From Stomatobaculum sp. F0698 (GTDB lineage Bacteria > Bacillota > Clostridia > Lachnospirales > Lachnospiraceae): a stretch of 64,000 nucleotides of DNA. How positions within the stretch are numbered: the stretch's first letter is position 1; the number at the start of each line of letters is the position of its first letter. The notes under the pieces were generated by a model. It had not been told where the DNA came from. It did no database searches and saw nothing but the letters and a program-made list of their open reading frames with translations. The translations under genes were made by a program, and so were the position numbers. This document shows, one piece after another, positions 15,953 through 24,116 of this stretch. Location of the stretch: the NCBI RefSeq assembly GCF_030644385.1, contig NZ_CP130060.1, forward strand, positions 1,240,001 to 1,304,000, written 5' to 3'.

Positions 15953-16870
15953 TCAGCGCCGCAGGCGGATTGCGATTTCAAAGATTGCCATCCAGATCGG
16001 CTGATGCAGGAGGTAAATCGGCAGCGCGTGTCTGCCGACCCAGGCGAGCAACCGCCCTCTCCGGCGAAAGAGCGCCTGCCCGAAAAGCCGCCGAAGCAGA
16101 ACCTCCCCGAGTGTGCCGCCCTCTTCCGCGGGCGCAATGCCCCCGAAATCGCCGTTCATGCCGCGCACTGTATAGGATTTTGCCGCAGCCGCCGCATCGC
16201 GCCGCTGTTCCGCCCGGTACTGTGAGAGAAAGTAGCCCGCGAGAAACAAAAAGCCCCAGGGCAGCAGTGAAAAATAGTCGAGCGAAGAAAAATCAGCCGG
16301 GGGAAAGCCGAGGCAGGCTGTCAAACGACTGCGGTACAGGGCTTCCGGCAGCGTGATAAGCTTAAGGCTCTCAAAGCCGAGGTTTCCCTGATTCACATTG
16401 CGGCACAGGAAAAACAGGCCGAGACAAAGCGCAGCGCCGAGGGGACCGATCCGGCACCAGGAGCGGAGACGCATCTCGCGCGAAAGCCAATCCTCCGGCA
16501 GGGTGAGCAACAACTGCCAGAGCCCAAGAAAACTCAGAATTCCGTAGTGGATTTCCTGCCCGAAGGCGCCCGCGACCGCCTCGACGAGCGCGCCCGCAAA
16601 CAATATCGTCGCGCCCCGCCGGAACTTGTTCTTCCCGAGCGCATAGCTATAGCCCGACAGAAAAATAAAGCTCCAGCAGATGCTCTGTTGCCAGACATAG
16701 CCGGGCAGAGCGCTGTACCAGTCAAAGCCCGGAATCTCAAAATAATATACCAAGTCCCAGAGACCGTGGTAGAGACACATATTGAGGACCGCAAAGCCGC
16801 GCCAGCAGTCCAGCCAGAGCAGGCGCTGTTTTTTGTTTTCCTGCTTTCTCTCCGTCCGATTCGTTTCCAT
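15953..16870 (-). CDS. DUF1624 / heparan-alpha-glucosaminide N-acetyltransferase-like membrane protein
   Basis: A 305-residue multi-pass protein. LLWLDCWRGFAVLNMCLYHGLWDLVYYF is the DUF1624 signature, with the conserved RG and the His proposed as acyl carrier in the lysosomal relative; the C-terminal GRHALPIYLLHQPIWMA is shared with other membrane acyltransferases. It probably moves acyl groups across or onto the cell surface; the acceptor is unknown. Residues 225-265 (Gly/Ala-rich loop) look non-conserved. It converges with the TraX gene; the two may be functionally linked but are on opposite strands. Confidence 0.8.
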   Translation of the reverse strand: METNRTERKQENKKQRLLWLDCWRGFAVLNMCLYHGLWDLVYYFEIPGFDWYSALPGYVWQQSICWSFIFLSGYSYALGKNKFRRGATILFAGALVEAVAGAFGQEIHYGILSFLGLWQLLLTLPEDWLSREMRLRSWCRIGPLGAALCLGLFFLCRNVNQGNLGFESLKLITLPEALYRSRLTACLGFPPADFSSLDYFSLLPWGFLFLAGYFLSQYRAEQRRDAAAAAKSYTVRGMNGDFGGIAPAEEGGTLGEVLLRRLFGQALFRRRGRLLAWVGRHALPIYLLHQPIWMAIFEIAIRLRR

Positions 16871-17033
16871 GCTTATCTTCCTACTCTGTTCATACTGCGT
16901 CTACACGCTTTCTGTCTTGTTATCGGGCTTTTGCAATCTCGCTGTAGCGCTCCTGCCCTTACGCCGTACATTCACTTCTTCGCACAATCCATCCGTCTGT
17001 TTTGCTTTCATTTTAGCAAAAATCCGCTCTGTT

Positions 17034-17063
17034 TTCACATGTTCAGAGCGCCTCTCTTATGAT
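17034..17063 (+). promoter_or_regulatory. Promoter of the fumarate-reductase-like gene
   Basis: TTCACA, 18 bases, TATGAT, about 35 bases before the start codon. Confidence 0.5.
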
Positions 17064-17098
17064 ATGATAAAAAAATAACAGTAGGGGGAGGATACCAC

Positions 17099-19039
17099 AT
17101 GAAACATAGACGAAGCTTTTTGCCGTATCTCCTGATTTTGATCGGCATTATACTTCCGATTTTCCTGATGCAGCACCTCATGCAGACCACCGCGCATAAG
17201 GGCGGCGTCGCAAAGAAGGACATCCCGAGCAATGCAGTCACCTCAACCGCATCCGCGCAGGGTATGAACGGTCCTGTGGAAGTCGAAGTCATCGCGACAC
17301 CGGAAAAAATCTACTCCGTCAAGGTCTTAAGCCACACGGAGACCGAGGGCATAGGAAGCGTCGCGGTTGCGAAGCTCCCGGAGAAGATCTTTAAGAACCA
17401 GAGCTACGAGATTGACGCCGTCTCCGGCGCAACGCTCACCAGCAATGCCATTCACGATGCGGTGAAGGCGGCGCTCGAGAACGGCGGCATTGATTCTGCC
17501 CCCTTCTCGGTTGCGGTGCATGAGGTCAAGGAGAAGCGTCCGGATGAGACCATCGACACCGACATTGTTATTGTCGGCGGCGGCGGTGCCGGAATGACCG
17601 CTGCAATCGAAGCGGCTAATGCGGGCAAAAAGATTGTGATTCTCGAGAGCCAGGGCATGGCGGGCGGCAACTCGATTCGCTCGACCGGCGGTATGAACGC
17701 GGGCAAGACCCCGGAGCAGGATAAAAACAACTTCGACGAGGCTGCAGGTGTTGAAAAGACCCTGAAGACCGCGGAAGAAAAGTACGCTGACAATGCGACC
17801 ATCACCGCACTCGCGGCTACCGTGCGCGAACAGTGGGCAGCCTATCAGGCTGCACCGAGCGGCTACTTTGACTCGGTGGAACTCTTTGAGCTCGACACGA
17901 TGATAGGCGGCAAGGGCATCAATAATCCGGAGCTTGTACACGCACTTGCTTCCAATTCGGCGGATGCGATTCAGTGGCTTGAGAGCATCGGGGCTCCGCT
18001 GCCCTCTGTCTCGAGCTTCGGCGGCGCTTCCGTAAAGCGCATTCACCGCCCGGTGAACGCAGAGGGTAAGACCGTCTCGGTCGGTACCTTTATGCTCCCG
18101 ATTCTCGAGGAGAACGCAAAGAAACTCGGCGCGGATCTTCGCCTCGAGACCAGAGCGAAAAAGCTCCTGGTCGATGAGAGCGGCAAGATTGTCGGTGTCG
18201 AGGCCGAGGGTCCGACCGGCGAAAAAGTCACCGTGAACGCAAAGGCTGTTATTCTTGCGAGCGGCGGCTTCGGCGCAAACCTTGAGATGGTCACCAAGTA
18301 CCGTCCGGAGCTCGAAGGCTTCATGACCACCAATGCCAAGGGCGCGCTCGGCGACGGTATTCTCATGGGCGAAGAGGTCGGTGCGGCTACGGTCGATCTC
18401 GAGCAGATCCAGATTCACCCGACCGTCGAGATGAACACGGCGGCACTGATTACTGAGGGTCTCCGCGGCGACGGTGCCATCCTCGTGAACAGCAACGGTC
18501 AGCGCTTCACCGACGAGGTCGGAACGCGCGATGCGGTCTCCGCAGCCGAGATTAAACAGCCCGGCAGCTTTGCTTACCTCATTGTGGATCAGGCCATGGT
18601 CGATGCGTCCAATGTCATTCAGGGTTATATCAAGAAGGGCTATACGACGCAGGGCGAGAGCTATGCTGCCCTTGCGGAGGCACTGCAGATCGATCCGACT
18701 GCTTTCGAGACCACGATGAACGAGTGGAACGCAGCGGTCGAGGCAAAGACAGACAGTCAGTTCGGACGCACGAGCTTTGCGTCTCCGCTGAACACCGCGC
18801 CTTACTATGCGATCAAGGTCACGCCCGGCGTGCACCACACCATGGGCGGTCTCAAGATTAATTCGGAGGCAGAAGTCCTGACCGCAGACGGCAACAAGAT
18901 TCCGGGCCTCTTCGCAGCCGGCGAAGTAACCGGCGGTGTGCACGGTGCAAACCGCCTCGGCGGAAACGCAGTCGCGGACTTTGTGGTCTTTGGCCGCATT
19001 GCCGGCAAGCAGGCTGCAAGCTACCTCGATCAGAACTAA
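17099..19039 (+). CDS. Exported FMN-binding/FAD fumarate reductase-like flavoprotein
   Basis: A 646-residue protein. An N-terminal signal anchor (residues 8-24) is followed by an FMN-binding domain (about 55-130) with the flavinylation motif DAVSGAT ending at Thr112, where ApbE would attach FMN covalently. The FAD domain begins at 153 (DIVIVGGGGAGMTAAIEAANAG) and contains the fumarate-reductase motifs IHPTVE, TEGLRGDGAILVNSNG, HHTMGGLKI and GANRLGGNAV. Homologues reduce fumarate, urocanate or other enoates outside the membrane, as terminal electron acceptors. The heme domain of the Shewanella type is absent. ATG follows GGGGGAGGATACCAC. Own promoter and terminator: single-gene unit. The substrate is unknown. 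Confidence 0.93.
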   Translation: MKHRRSFLPYLLILIGIILPIFLMQHLMQTTAHKGGVAKKDIPSNAVTSTASAQGMNGPVEVEVIATPEKIYSVKVLSHTETEGIGSVAVAKLPEKIFKNQSYEIDAVSGATLTSNAIHDAVKAALENGGIDSAPFSVAVHEVKEKRPDETIDTDIVIVGGGGAGMTAAIEAANAGKKIVILESQGMAGGNSIRSTGGMNAGKTPEQDKNNFDEAAGVEKTLKTAEEKYADNATITALAATVREQWAAYQAAPSGYFDSVELFELDTMIGGKGINNPELVHALASNSADAIQWLESIGAPLPSVSSFGGASVKRIHRPVNAEGKTVSVGTFMLPILEENAKKLGADLRLETRAKKLLVDESGKIVGVEAEGPTGEKVTVNAKAVILASGGFGANLEMVTKYRPELEGFMTTNAKGALGDGILMGEEVGAATVDLEQIQIHPTVEMNTAALITEGLRGDGAILVNSNGQRFTDEVGTRDAVSAAEIKQPGSFAYLIVDQAMVDASNVIQGYIKKGYTTQGESYAALAEALQIDPTAFETTMNEWNAAVEAKTDSQFGRTSFASPLNTAPYYAIKVTPGVHHTMGGLKINSEAEVLTADGNKIPGLFAAGEVTGGVHGANRLGGNAVADFVVFGRIAGKQAASYLDQN

Positions 19040-19058
19040 AAATTGCTTAGAAACAAAG

Positions 19059-19095
19059 AAGCTTGTCGCAAGAATTTGCGACAAGCTTTTTTTGT
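19059..19095 (+). terminator. Terminator of the fumarate-reductase-like gene
   Basis: Thirteen-base perfect arms AAGCTTGTCGCAA / TTGCGACAAGCTT followed by TTTTT, 20 bases past the stop. Confidence 0.92.
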
Positions 19096-19184
19096 TTTGG
19101 CGGACGGCCGATCCGTCGTTCGTTTTCGCACATATAAAAGCACCGGCCTGAGCTTAAGACGGGTGCTTTCTCGTATTCGCATGC

Positions 19185-19468
19185 TCTTTCCCTTATAACT
19201 TCCTTCACTTTAGGGGAAAATCATCCCTTTTAAGAGAACCCTATTTTGTTCTATAGTAGCGGGTGCTTTTGCCGTTGCCTTCGTGCTTCAGTAACCGGAT
19301 GCAACGAGCCGGCGCAAAGCGCCCGAATGTCCTGTTTGGTAAAGCGCCCGACTTTTATCTCTGATTAAGGAATCGTTGAACTCTCTCATTCTTTTACCTC
19401 TTCATCTTTTCCCTTAAAAGGTATCGCAAATTAAGGGAAAGGATACTCCCTCCCCTTTTAAGGGAACA
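19185..19468. repeat. Dispersed AAGGGAAA / CTTTTAAGGG motif cluster
   Basis: At least five related motifs lie at about 19185-19197, 19210-19219, 19224-19237, 19407-19421, 19431-19442 and 19452-19468 in both orientations, around the relic gene. The clearest are TTTTCCCTTAAAAGG and CCCCTTTTAAGGGAA. Meaning unknown. Confidence 0.5.
19241..19395 (-). pseudogene. Relic of a winged-helix protein C-terminus
   Basis: On the minus strand three successive frames spell pieces of one domain: IKVGRFTKQDIRALC (about 19357-19316), then ALRRLVASGY, then LLKHEGNGKSTRYYRTK and a stop at 19241. Together they resemble the C-terminal winged helix found at the end of many AlbA_2/AAA_4-type ATP-binding proteins and of some antitoxin-like regulators (FTKxDI...SSVxRALxxLV...GxGxxTxYxR). 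Two frameshifts and a missing N-terminal part make it a decayed gene. Identification is by eye. Confidence 0.5.
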
Positions 19469-19487
19469 TAGTTTGGATGAACTCCAT

Positions 19488-19535
19488 AAAACAAAAGCCC
19501 TGCATTGCCGACTCTTCCCGGCAATACAGGACTTT
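19488..19535. terminator. Terminator of lon, usable both ways
   Basis: CCTGCATTGCC (19499-19509) pairs with GGCAATACAGG (19520-19530), with T-rich flanks on both strands, about 50 bases past the lon stop. Confidence 0.85.
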
Positions 19536-19583
19536 TTCTTTTCATTATTTCGCCTTCGCTTTTCGCGTCAAATGTATTTCGTC

Positions 19584-21866
19584 TCAGGCTTTCTCGAGCA
19601 AGCCGAGTCTTGTGAGTACTTCGCTCACCTCGCGCACCGGAATGACTTCCAATTTCTCGAGCACCTCGGGCGCGACATCCGCTAAATCCTGCTCATTGTC
19701 CGCCGGAATAAAGACGGTTTTAACACCTGCGCGCTCCGCCGCCATGAGTTTTTCCGGGAGGCCGCCGATCGGCTTCACTTCGCTCTGTAAGCTGACCTCC
19801 CCCGTCATACCGACCGTTGCGGGCACAGGCTTGCCCGTCACAAGGGAAGCGAGCGCCGTTGTCAGGGTGATACCCGCACTCGGCCCGTCCTTCGGGGTTG
19901 CGCCGTCCGGCACGTGGATGTGAAGGTCGTTTTCCGAAAAGCGCTGTGCTTCTTCCGGAAAGAGTGCCTTTACCTTGCTGACCGCGAGTTCCGCCGACTC
20001 CTTCATGACGGAGCCGAGCTGACCGGTCACGTGAATCTTGCCGCTCCCCTTGGTGAACATGGTCTCGATGTAGAGAATCTCACCGCCGACCGCGGTCCAG
20101 GCAAGACCGGTCACAACGCCGGGCGTACTGTGCGCGCGCACCGCGCGGTGCGGCAGCGGGTGGCTGTCCATGAGTTCTCTCAGGTTCTCCTTTGTGACCG
20201 TGAGCGTCTGCTTATCGCGCACAAAGCGCACCGCAGCGCCGCGGCAGAGCTTATCGAGGCAGCGTTTTAAGCCGCGCACACCGGACTCCCGCGTGTAATC
20301 CGAAATCAGGGTCTCCAGGATATCATCGCCGATCTCAAGCTGTTCCGCCGTTAATCCGACCGCTTCGAGTGCCTTCGGAAGCAGATGGCGCTTTGCAATT
20401 TCCTTCTTCTCAAGCGGCGAATATCCCTGAAACGGTATCACCTCCATGCGGTTTAAGAGCGGTCCCGGGATGGTCTCCGCGCTGTTCGCCGTGCACACAA
20501 AGAGCACATCGGAGAGATCGTAGGGCACGTTGAGATAATGGTCCGTGAAGCTGTGGTTCTGCTCCGGATCCAGCACTTCGAGCAGGGCGCTTGCGGGATC
20601 GCCGTGGAAACTCGTCGAGAGCTTATCGACCTCGTCGAGTACCATCACGGGATTCGATACCCCGCTCTTCTTGATGCCGTCTATGATACGTCCCGCCATC
20701 GCGCCGATGTAGGTCCTCCGGTGACCGCGGATATCCGCCTCGTCGCGCACGCCGCCGAGACTCACGCGAACATACTTGCGCCCGAGGGCCCGCGCAATCG
20801 AAGCGCCGATGCTCGTCTTGCCGGTACCGGGTGCACCGACAAAGAGCAGTATCGAACCGGATTGCTGCCCCTTCAGCGACATGACCGCAATCTGCTGCAG
20901 AATACGATTTTTCACCTTTTTGAGGCCGTAGTGGTCCTCCTCGAGCACCTGCTCCGCCGCCGCGAGGTCGATCTCCTGCGCGCTCTCTTTCTTCCAGGGC
21001 AGATTGGTCACATAGTCCAGATAGTCGTAGAGCATACCGCTCTCGGCCGTCTGCTGCCCCTCCTGCTGTAAGCGCTTTAAGACCTTCTCGGCCTCGGCCT
21101 TCGCGCTCTCGTTCATGCCGAGATCCTGAATCTTTAACTCAAAGCGGCGGAGGTCCGAGACCTTCTCGGGGTGCAGGCTGTCCAGCTGCTTTTGCAGGTA
21201 TTCAATCTGCTTTTTCAGCGCATTTTCGCGGTACATCTTTTGATACTCTTCTTCCTGCGCGCTGTTTGCCTCGGTATTTACCTTGTGAAACTCCAGATTT
21301 TCGCGGAGCAACTCTTCGAGCTTCTGTTCTCGCAGATTGCGGCTGTCCTCCGAGAGCACGGCCATCTTTTCTTCCGGAGAATTGATGAGCCAGCGGTTCA
21401 CGATGCCCGCGATGTCGCCGAGCGAGGCCCAGCGGGATATCATCCCGCGGAGCATGGGGCCGAACTGCGGATTCTCCCCGTAGGCCTCCAGCATCAACTG
21501 CTTCATGTGCTTTAAGCGCTTCGCCGAGACCGCATCGTCCAGATCCTCAATGTCCTGACGGCGCTCCACATCGAGATCGATGCTGTGATCGGGGTAGATG
21601 TTGATTGACTTTAAATCGACACGCGTATTGCAGCGGAACACCAGCACACCCTGGTCACCGACTTCCGTCACGGTACCGCTCACGCCGATAGTATAAAAAT
21701 CCTCTGCGTTGAGCTCCTCCCTGTTCTTATCTTCTTTCATAAAAATCAGGGTGACACGCTCGCCCGAAACCGGGACTCTTCCTATCATTTTTTCAAAACG
21801 CTCCAGGGAGAGCGGAATATTTGCGCCGGGCACTGCCAGTATGTTGTAAACCGGAACAACAGCCAT
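19584..21866 (-). CDS. lon: ATP-dependent protease Lon
   Basis: A 760-residue LonA protease of normal length: N-terminal substrate-binding domain (1-190), central coiled coil, AAA+ module with Walker A GAPGTGKTS near 345 and Walker B MVLDEVDKL near 410, and the peptidase with the Ser-Lys dyad Ser663 (KDGPSAG) and Lys706 (GGLPEKLMAAERAG), 43 residues apart as in E. coli. It degrades damaged and regulatory proteins in the cytoplasm. ATG follows GAGGAGGTTTTTGA. A single-gene unit with its own promoter; no CtsR or HrcA/CIRCE site seen. Confidence 0.96.
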   Translation of the reverse strand: MAVVPVYNILAVPGANIPLSLERFEKMIGRVPVSGERVTLIFMKEDKNREELNAEDFYTIGVSGTVTEVGDQGVLVFRCNTRVDLKSINIYPDHSIDLDVERRQDIEDLDDAVSAKRLKHMKQLMLEAYGENPQFGPMLRGMISRWASLGDIAGIVNRWLINSPEEKMAVLSEDSRNLREQKLEELLRENLEFHKVNTEANSAQEEEYQKMYRENALKKQIEYLQKQLDSLHPEKVSDLRRFELKIQDLGMNESAKAEAEKVLKRLQQEGQQTAESGMLYDYLDYVTNLPWKKESAQEIDLAAAEQVLEEDHYGLKKVKNRILQQIAVMSLKGQQSGSILLFVGAPGTGKTSIGASIARALGRKYVRVSLGGVRDEADIRGHRRTYIGAMAGRIIDGIKKSGVSNPVMVLDEVDKLSTSFHGDPASALLEVLDPEQNHSFTDHYLNVPYDLSDVLFVCTANSAETIPGPLLNRMEVIPFQGYSPLEKKEIAKRHLLPKALEAVGLTAEQLEIGDDILETLISDYTRESGVRGLKRCLDKLCRGAAVRFVRDKQTLTVTKENLRELMDSHPLPHRAVRAHSTPGVVTGLAWTAVGGEILYIETMFTKGSGKIHVTGQLGSVMKESAELAVSKVKALFPEEAQRFSENDLHIHVPDGATPKDGPSAGITLTTALASLVTGKPVPATVGMTGEVSLQSEVKPIGGLPEKLMAAERAGVKTVFIPADNEQDLADVAPEVLEKLEVIPVREVSEVLTRLGLLEKA

Positions 21867-21912
21867 TCAAAAACCTCCTCTGCGCTTAGTGTTATATTTG
21901 TTATGTAACAGT

Positions 21913-21941
21913 ATAATACCAGGGCACAGTTCTCAGGTCAA
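21913..21941 (-). promoter_or_regulatory. Promoter of lon
   Basis: On the minus strand TTGACC, 17 bases, TATTAT. Just downstream lies the near-palindrome TGTTACATAACA. Confidence 0.65.
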
Positions 21942-21985
21942 GCGCTTATTCCCATGGCTCCGCTCCCCGCATAGCAGCTGTGCAC

Positions 21986-23242
21986 TCAGACCTGATAATC
22001 GCTGTAGTTTTTCTGATTCATCACAAGGTGGCGCGGCAGACCCGCGACCATCATCGGGTTATAGTGTCCCTGAATCAGCGGCTTCACATAGCTCACAAAG
22101 TCATCGGTCACATAGTCACCGGCGCCGTTGATCCATGTGCGCGGCACCAGCTTCTCGCCGTTTGCGATGCGGTGCACATCGTAGACGCCGATGGCCGACT
22201 GATAGGGATCGACCGAGACGCGGTCTATGACGACCATCACGCCGCTGGAGCCCTCATCCGCGGCCTTAACCGTTGCGCCGCCGACCGCAAAGGCCTCGTC
22301 CACGTCCACACGACTTGCAAGATGTGCCGCCGCGCGCTGTAAGGTCGAGAGCTCAACCGAGCGGGTCTTGACTCCGAGGCGCTCGTGAATCAGCGCCGAT
22401 AAATAAGCCGCCGTACCCGCCATCTGGATATGACCGAACGCATCCTTGCTGCGCGCACCGTCCGCGAGCTCGCAGACGTACTCTCCCGCCGCCGTCTTAA
22501 TGCCCTCGGAAACCGCGGCGACCACGACATCCTTTTCCTCGAGGAGACCGGAGACGCGATCCACAAAGCCCTCAATGTCAAAGGGGAGTTCCGGCAGGTA
22601 GATGAGGTCCGGTCCGTCGCAGTCCTCCTGACGCGCCAGTGCCGTTGCGCCGACCAGCCAGCCCGCATTGCGCCCCATAATCTCGAGTATGATTACATTT
22701 TTCTTCTTGTAGGAGAAGCCGAGGGCGTCGCGTATCACTTCCTTGGTCGAGGCTGCGATGTACTTTGCCGCGGAGCCGAAGCCCGGCGTGTGGTCGGTAA
22801 TCGCAAGATCGTTGTCTATGGTCTTCGGGCAGCCCACAAAGCGTTGCTTTGCACCGGTGAGGAGTGCGTAGTCCGAAAGTTTCCGTATGGTATCCATCGA
22901 ATCGTTTCCGCCGATGTAAATGAATACCTCAATGTCAAGTTTGTCCAGCAGTTCAAAGACGCGCTCGTAGACCTTCTTGTCCTCGTGAATCTCGGGAAGT
23001 TTATAGCGGCAGGTCCCGAGAAAGGCCGAGGGGGTGCGCTTCAGGAGTTCCAGCTCCAGCTCGTTTCGAATATAATCCGAGAGATCCACATACTGCTCAT
23101 CCAAAAAGCCCTGTATGCCGAAGCGCATGCCGTACACCTTCCCGTAGCCGCGCTCCTTTGCTGTCTTAAACACACCCGCCAAGCTCGAATTAATGACAGC
23201 CGTGGGACCTCCCGACTGACCGACCAACACATTCCCCTTCAT
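21986..23242 (-). CDS. 6-phosphofructokinase, predicted pyrophosphate-dependent
   Basis: A 418-residue PFK. VLVGQSGGPTAVINSSLAG is the N-terminal phosphate loop, GGNDSMDT at 111-118 replaces the GGDGS of ATP enzymes, and GCPKTIDNDL places a Lys at 140 before the catalytic TIDND. An Asp in the GGxD motif plus this Lys is the established signature of PPi-dependent PFKs. FGSAAKYIA and EIMGRNAGWL follow. It makes fructose 1,6-bisphosphate, reversibly if PPi-dependent. ATG at 23242 with AGGAGGAAAAATTT before it. The ATP/PPi assignment is from the motif only. Confidence 0.88.
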   Translation of the reverse strand: MKGNVLVGQSGGPTAVINSSLAGVFKTAKERGYGKVYGMRFGIQGFLDEQYVDLSDYIRNELELELLKRTPSAFLGTCRYKLPEIHEDKKVYERVFELLDKLDIEVFIYIGGNDSMDTIRKLSDYALLTGAKQRFVGCPKTIDNDLAITDHTPGFGSAAKYIAASTKEVIRDALGFSYKKKNVIILEIMGRNAGWLVGATALARQEDCDGPDLIYLPELPFDIEGFVDRVSGLLEEKDVVVAAVSEGIKTAAGEYVCELADGARSKDAFGHIQMAGTAAYLSALIHERLGVKTRSVELSTLQRAAAHLASRVDVDEAFAVGGATVKAADEGSSGVMVVIDRVSVDPYQSAIGVYDVHRIANGEKLVPRTWINGAGDYVTDDFVSYVKPLIQGHYNPMMVAGLPRHLVMNQKNYSDYQV

Positions 23243-23327
23243 AAATTTTTCCTCCTCATTTCCTTGTTGCCCAAAATAATTCAGCTGTTTTTAGTATAAC
23301 GAAAGTGGCAAAAAGAATCCAGCGCAT

Positions 23328-23365
23328 AAAAAAAGCGAAGGGAGACTTTCCCCTCGCTTTTCTTT
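23328..23365. terminator. Terminator of bioY
   Basis: AAAAAAAGCGAAGGGA, short loop, TTCCCCTCGCTTTTCTTTT; T-rich on both strands, just past the bioY stop. Confidence 0.85.
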
Positions 23366-23374
23366 TGTGCTGTT

Positions 23375-23935
23375 TTACGCAAGACTGCCGCTTCTTCTGT
23401 CCTGCAAGAACACATGCAGCCGCTCCCTCACCGGACGACCGACAAGGATGGCCAAAACAAGTTTCACACAGTCCAGCGGAATGAACGGGAACACACAGAC
23501 GGTAAGCGCTTTGCCCCAGGCCATCTTGGTCTGTCCGACAAACCAAGCGGTTCCGGCCGCATAGCAGAGCACCAGCGCGATCAGCATGACAACCGCCTGC
23601 AACGGCACGTTCTTATAAAAGTGATCCACGGCAAAGCCCGTCATCAGCGCCATCAGAATGAACGCGATGAGGTAGCCTCCGGTGGGCCCCAGAATCTTAG
23701 CCGGGCCGCCGCTGTAACCGGACATAACCGGAACACCGACAAAGCCGATCAGAAGATACACGAAGTAGGCAACGGTTCCGCTCTTCATACCGAGCACATA
23801 GGCCGAGAGGTAAACCAGGAGCGGTGTCAATGAAATCGGCACGGCGCCGATCGGAATCGACATGGGCCCAAAGATACACATCAGAGCTGTCATCACTGCA
23901 ATTAAAGCCATGTTGCGAATATCCAACTGTTTCAT
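23375..23935 (-). CDS. bioY: Biotin transporter substrate-binding (S) component BioY
   Basis: A 186-residue membrane protein with six hydrophobic segments. MALIAVMTALMCIFGPMSIPIGAVPISL at the N-terminus and GYSGGPAKILGPTGGYLIAF are typical BioY sequences. It captures biotin and works alone or with an ECF energy module (not in this window). It is divergent from bioB with a BirA-type operator over both promoters, so uptake and synthesis are predicted to be repressed together by biotinyl-AMP-BirA. Confidence 0.95.
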   Translation of the reverse strand: MKQLDIRNMALIAVMTALMCIFGPMSIPIGAVPISLTPLLVYLSAYVLGMKSGTVAYFVYLLIGFVGVPVMSGYSGGPAKILGPTGGYLIAFILMALMTGFAVDHFYKNVPLQAVVMLIALVLCYAAGTAWFVGQTKMAWGKALTVCVFPFIPLDCVKLVLAILVGRPVRERLHVFLQDRRSGSLA

Positions 23936-23976
23936 CTTCTACTCTCCTCTTCTCTGTGCCTTTTGCACTGTCGCCT

Positions 23977-24005
23977 AGCATACTCGCCTCAGCGGCAATT
24001 GTCAA
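23977..24005 (-). promoter_or_regulatory. Promoter of bioY
   Basis: On the minus strand TTGACA, 17 bases, TATGCT; its -35 lies inside the left half of the BirA operator. Confidence 0.85.
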
Positions 24006-24030
24006 CCTGTTACAGAGTTTTGGTTGACAA
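23999..24030. promoter_or_regulatory. BirA-type biotin operator
   Basis: Perfect inverted repeat TTGTCAACC-N14-GGTTGACAA (arms 23999-24007 and 24022-24030), matching the known BirA operator layout. It covers the -35 boxes of both divergent promoters. Confidence 0.92.
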
Positions 24031-24053
24031 ATTTCTTCTGTCTTGGCTATACT
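24024..24053 (+). promoter_or_regulatory. Promoter of bioB
   Basis: TTGACA, 18 bases, TATACT; the -35 lies in the right half of the operator. The leader contains the small hairpin TTCGATGA-A-TCATCGAA at 24062-24078. Confidence 0.85.
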
Positions 24054-24116
24054 AGGCAAAGATTCGATGAATCATCGAAGAAAGCAGGGATGAATTGATT
24101 GAGGGAGGCATGCGAT

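Noticed and set aside
17327..19084. 585-codon open frame on the minus strand opposite the fumarate reductase-like gene
   Set aside because: Shadow of the FAD/FMN protein, which has unmistakable motifs, promoter and terminator.
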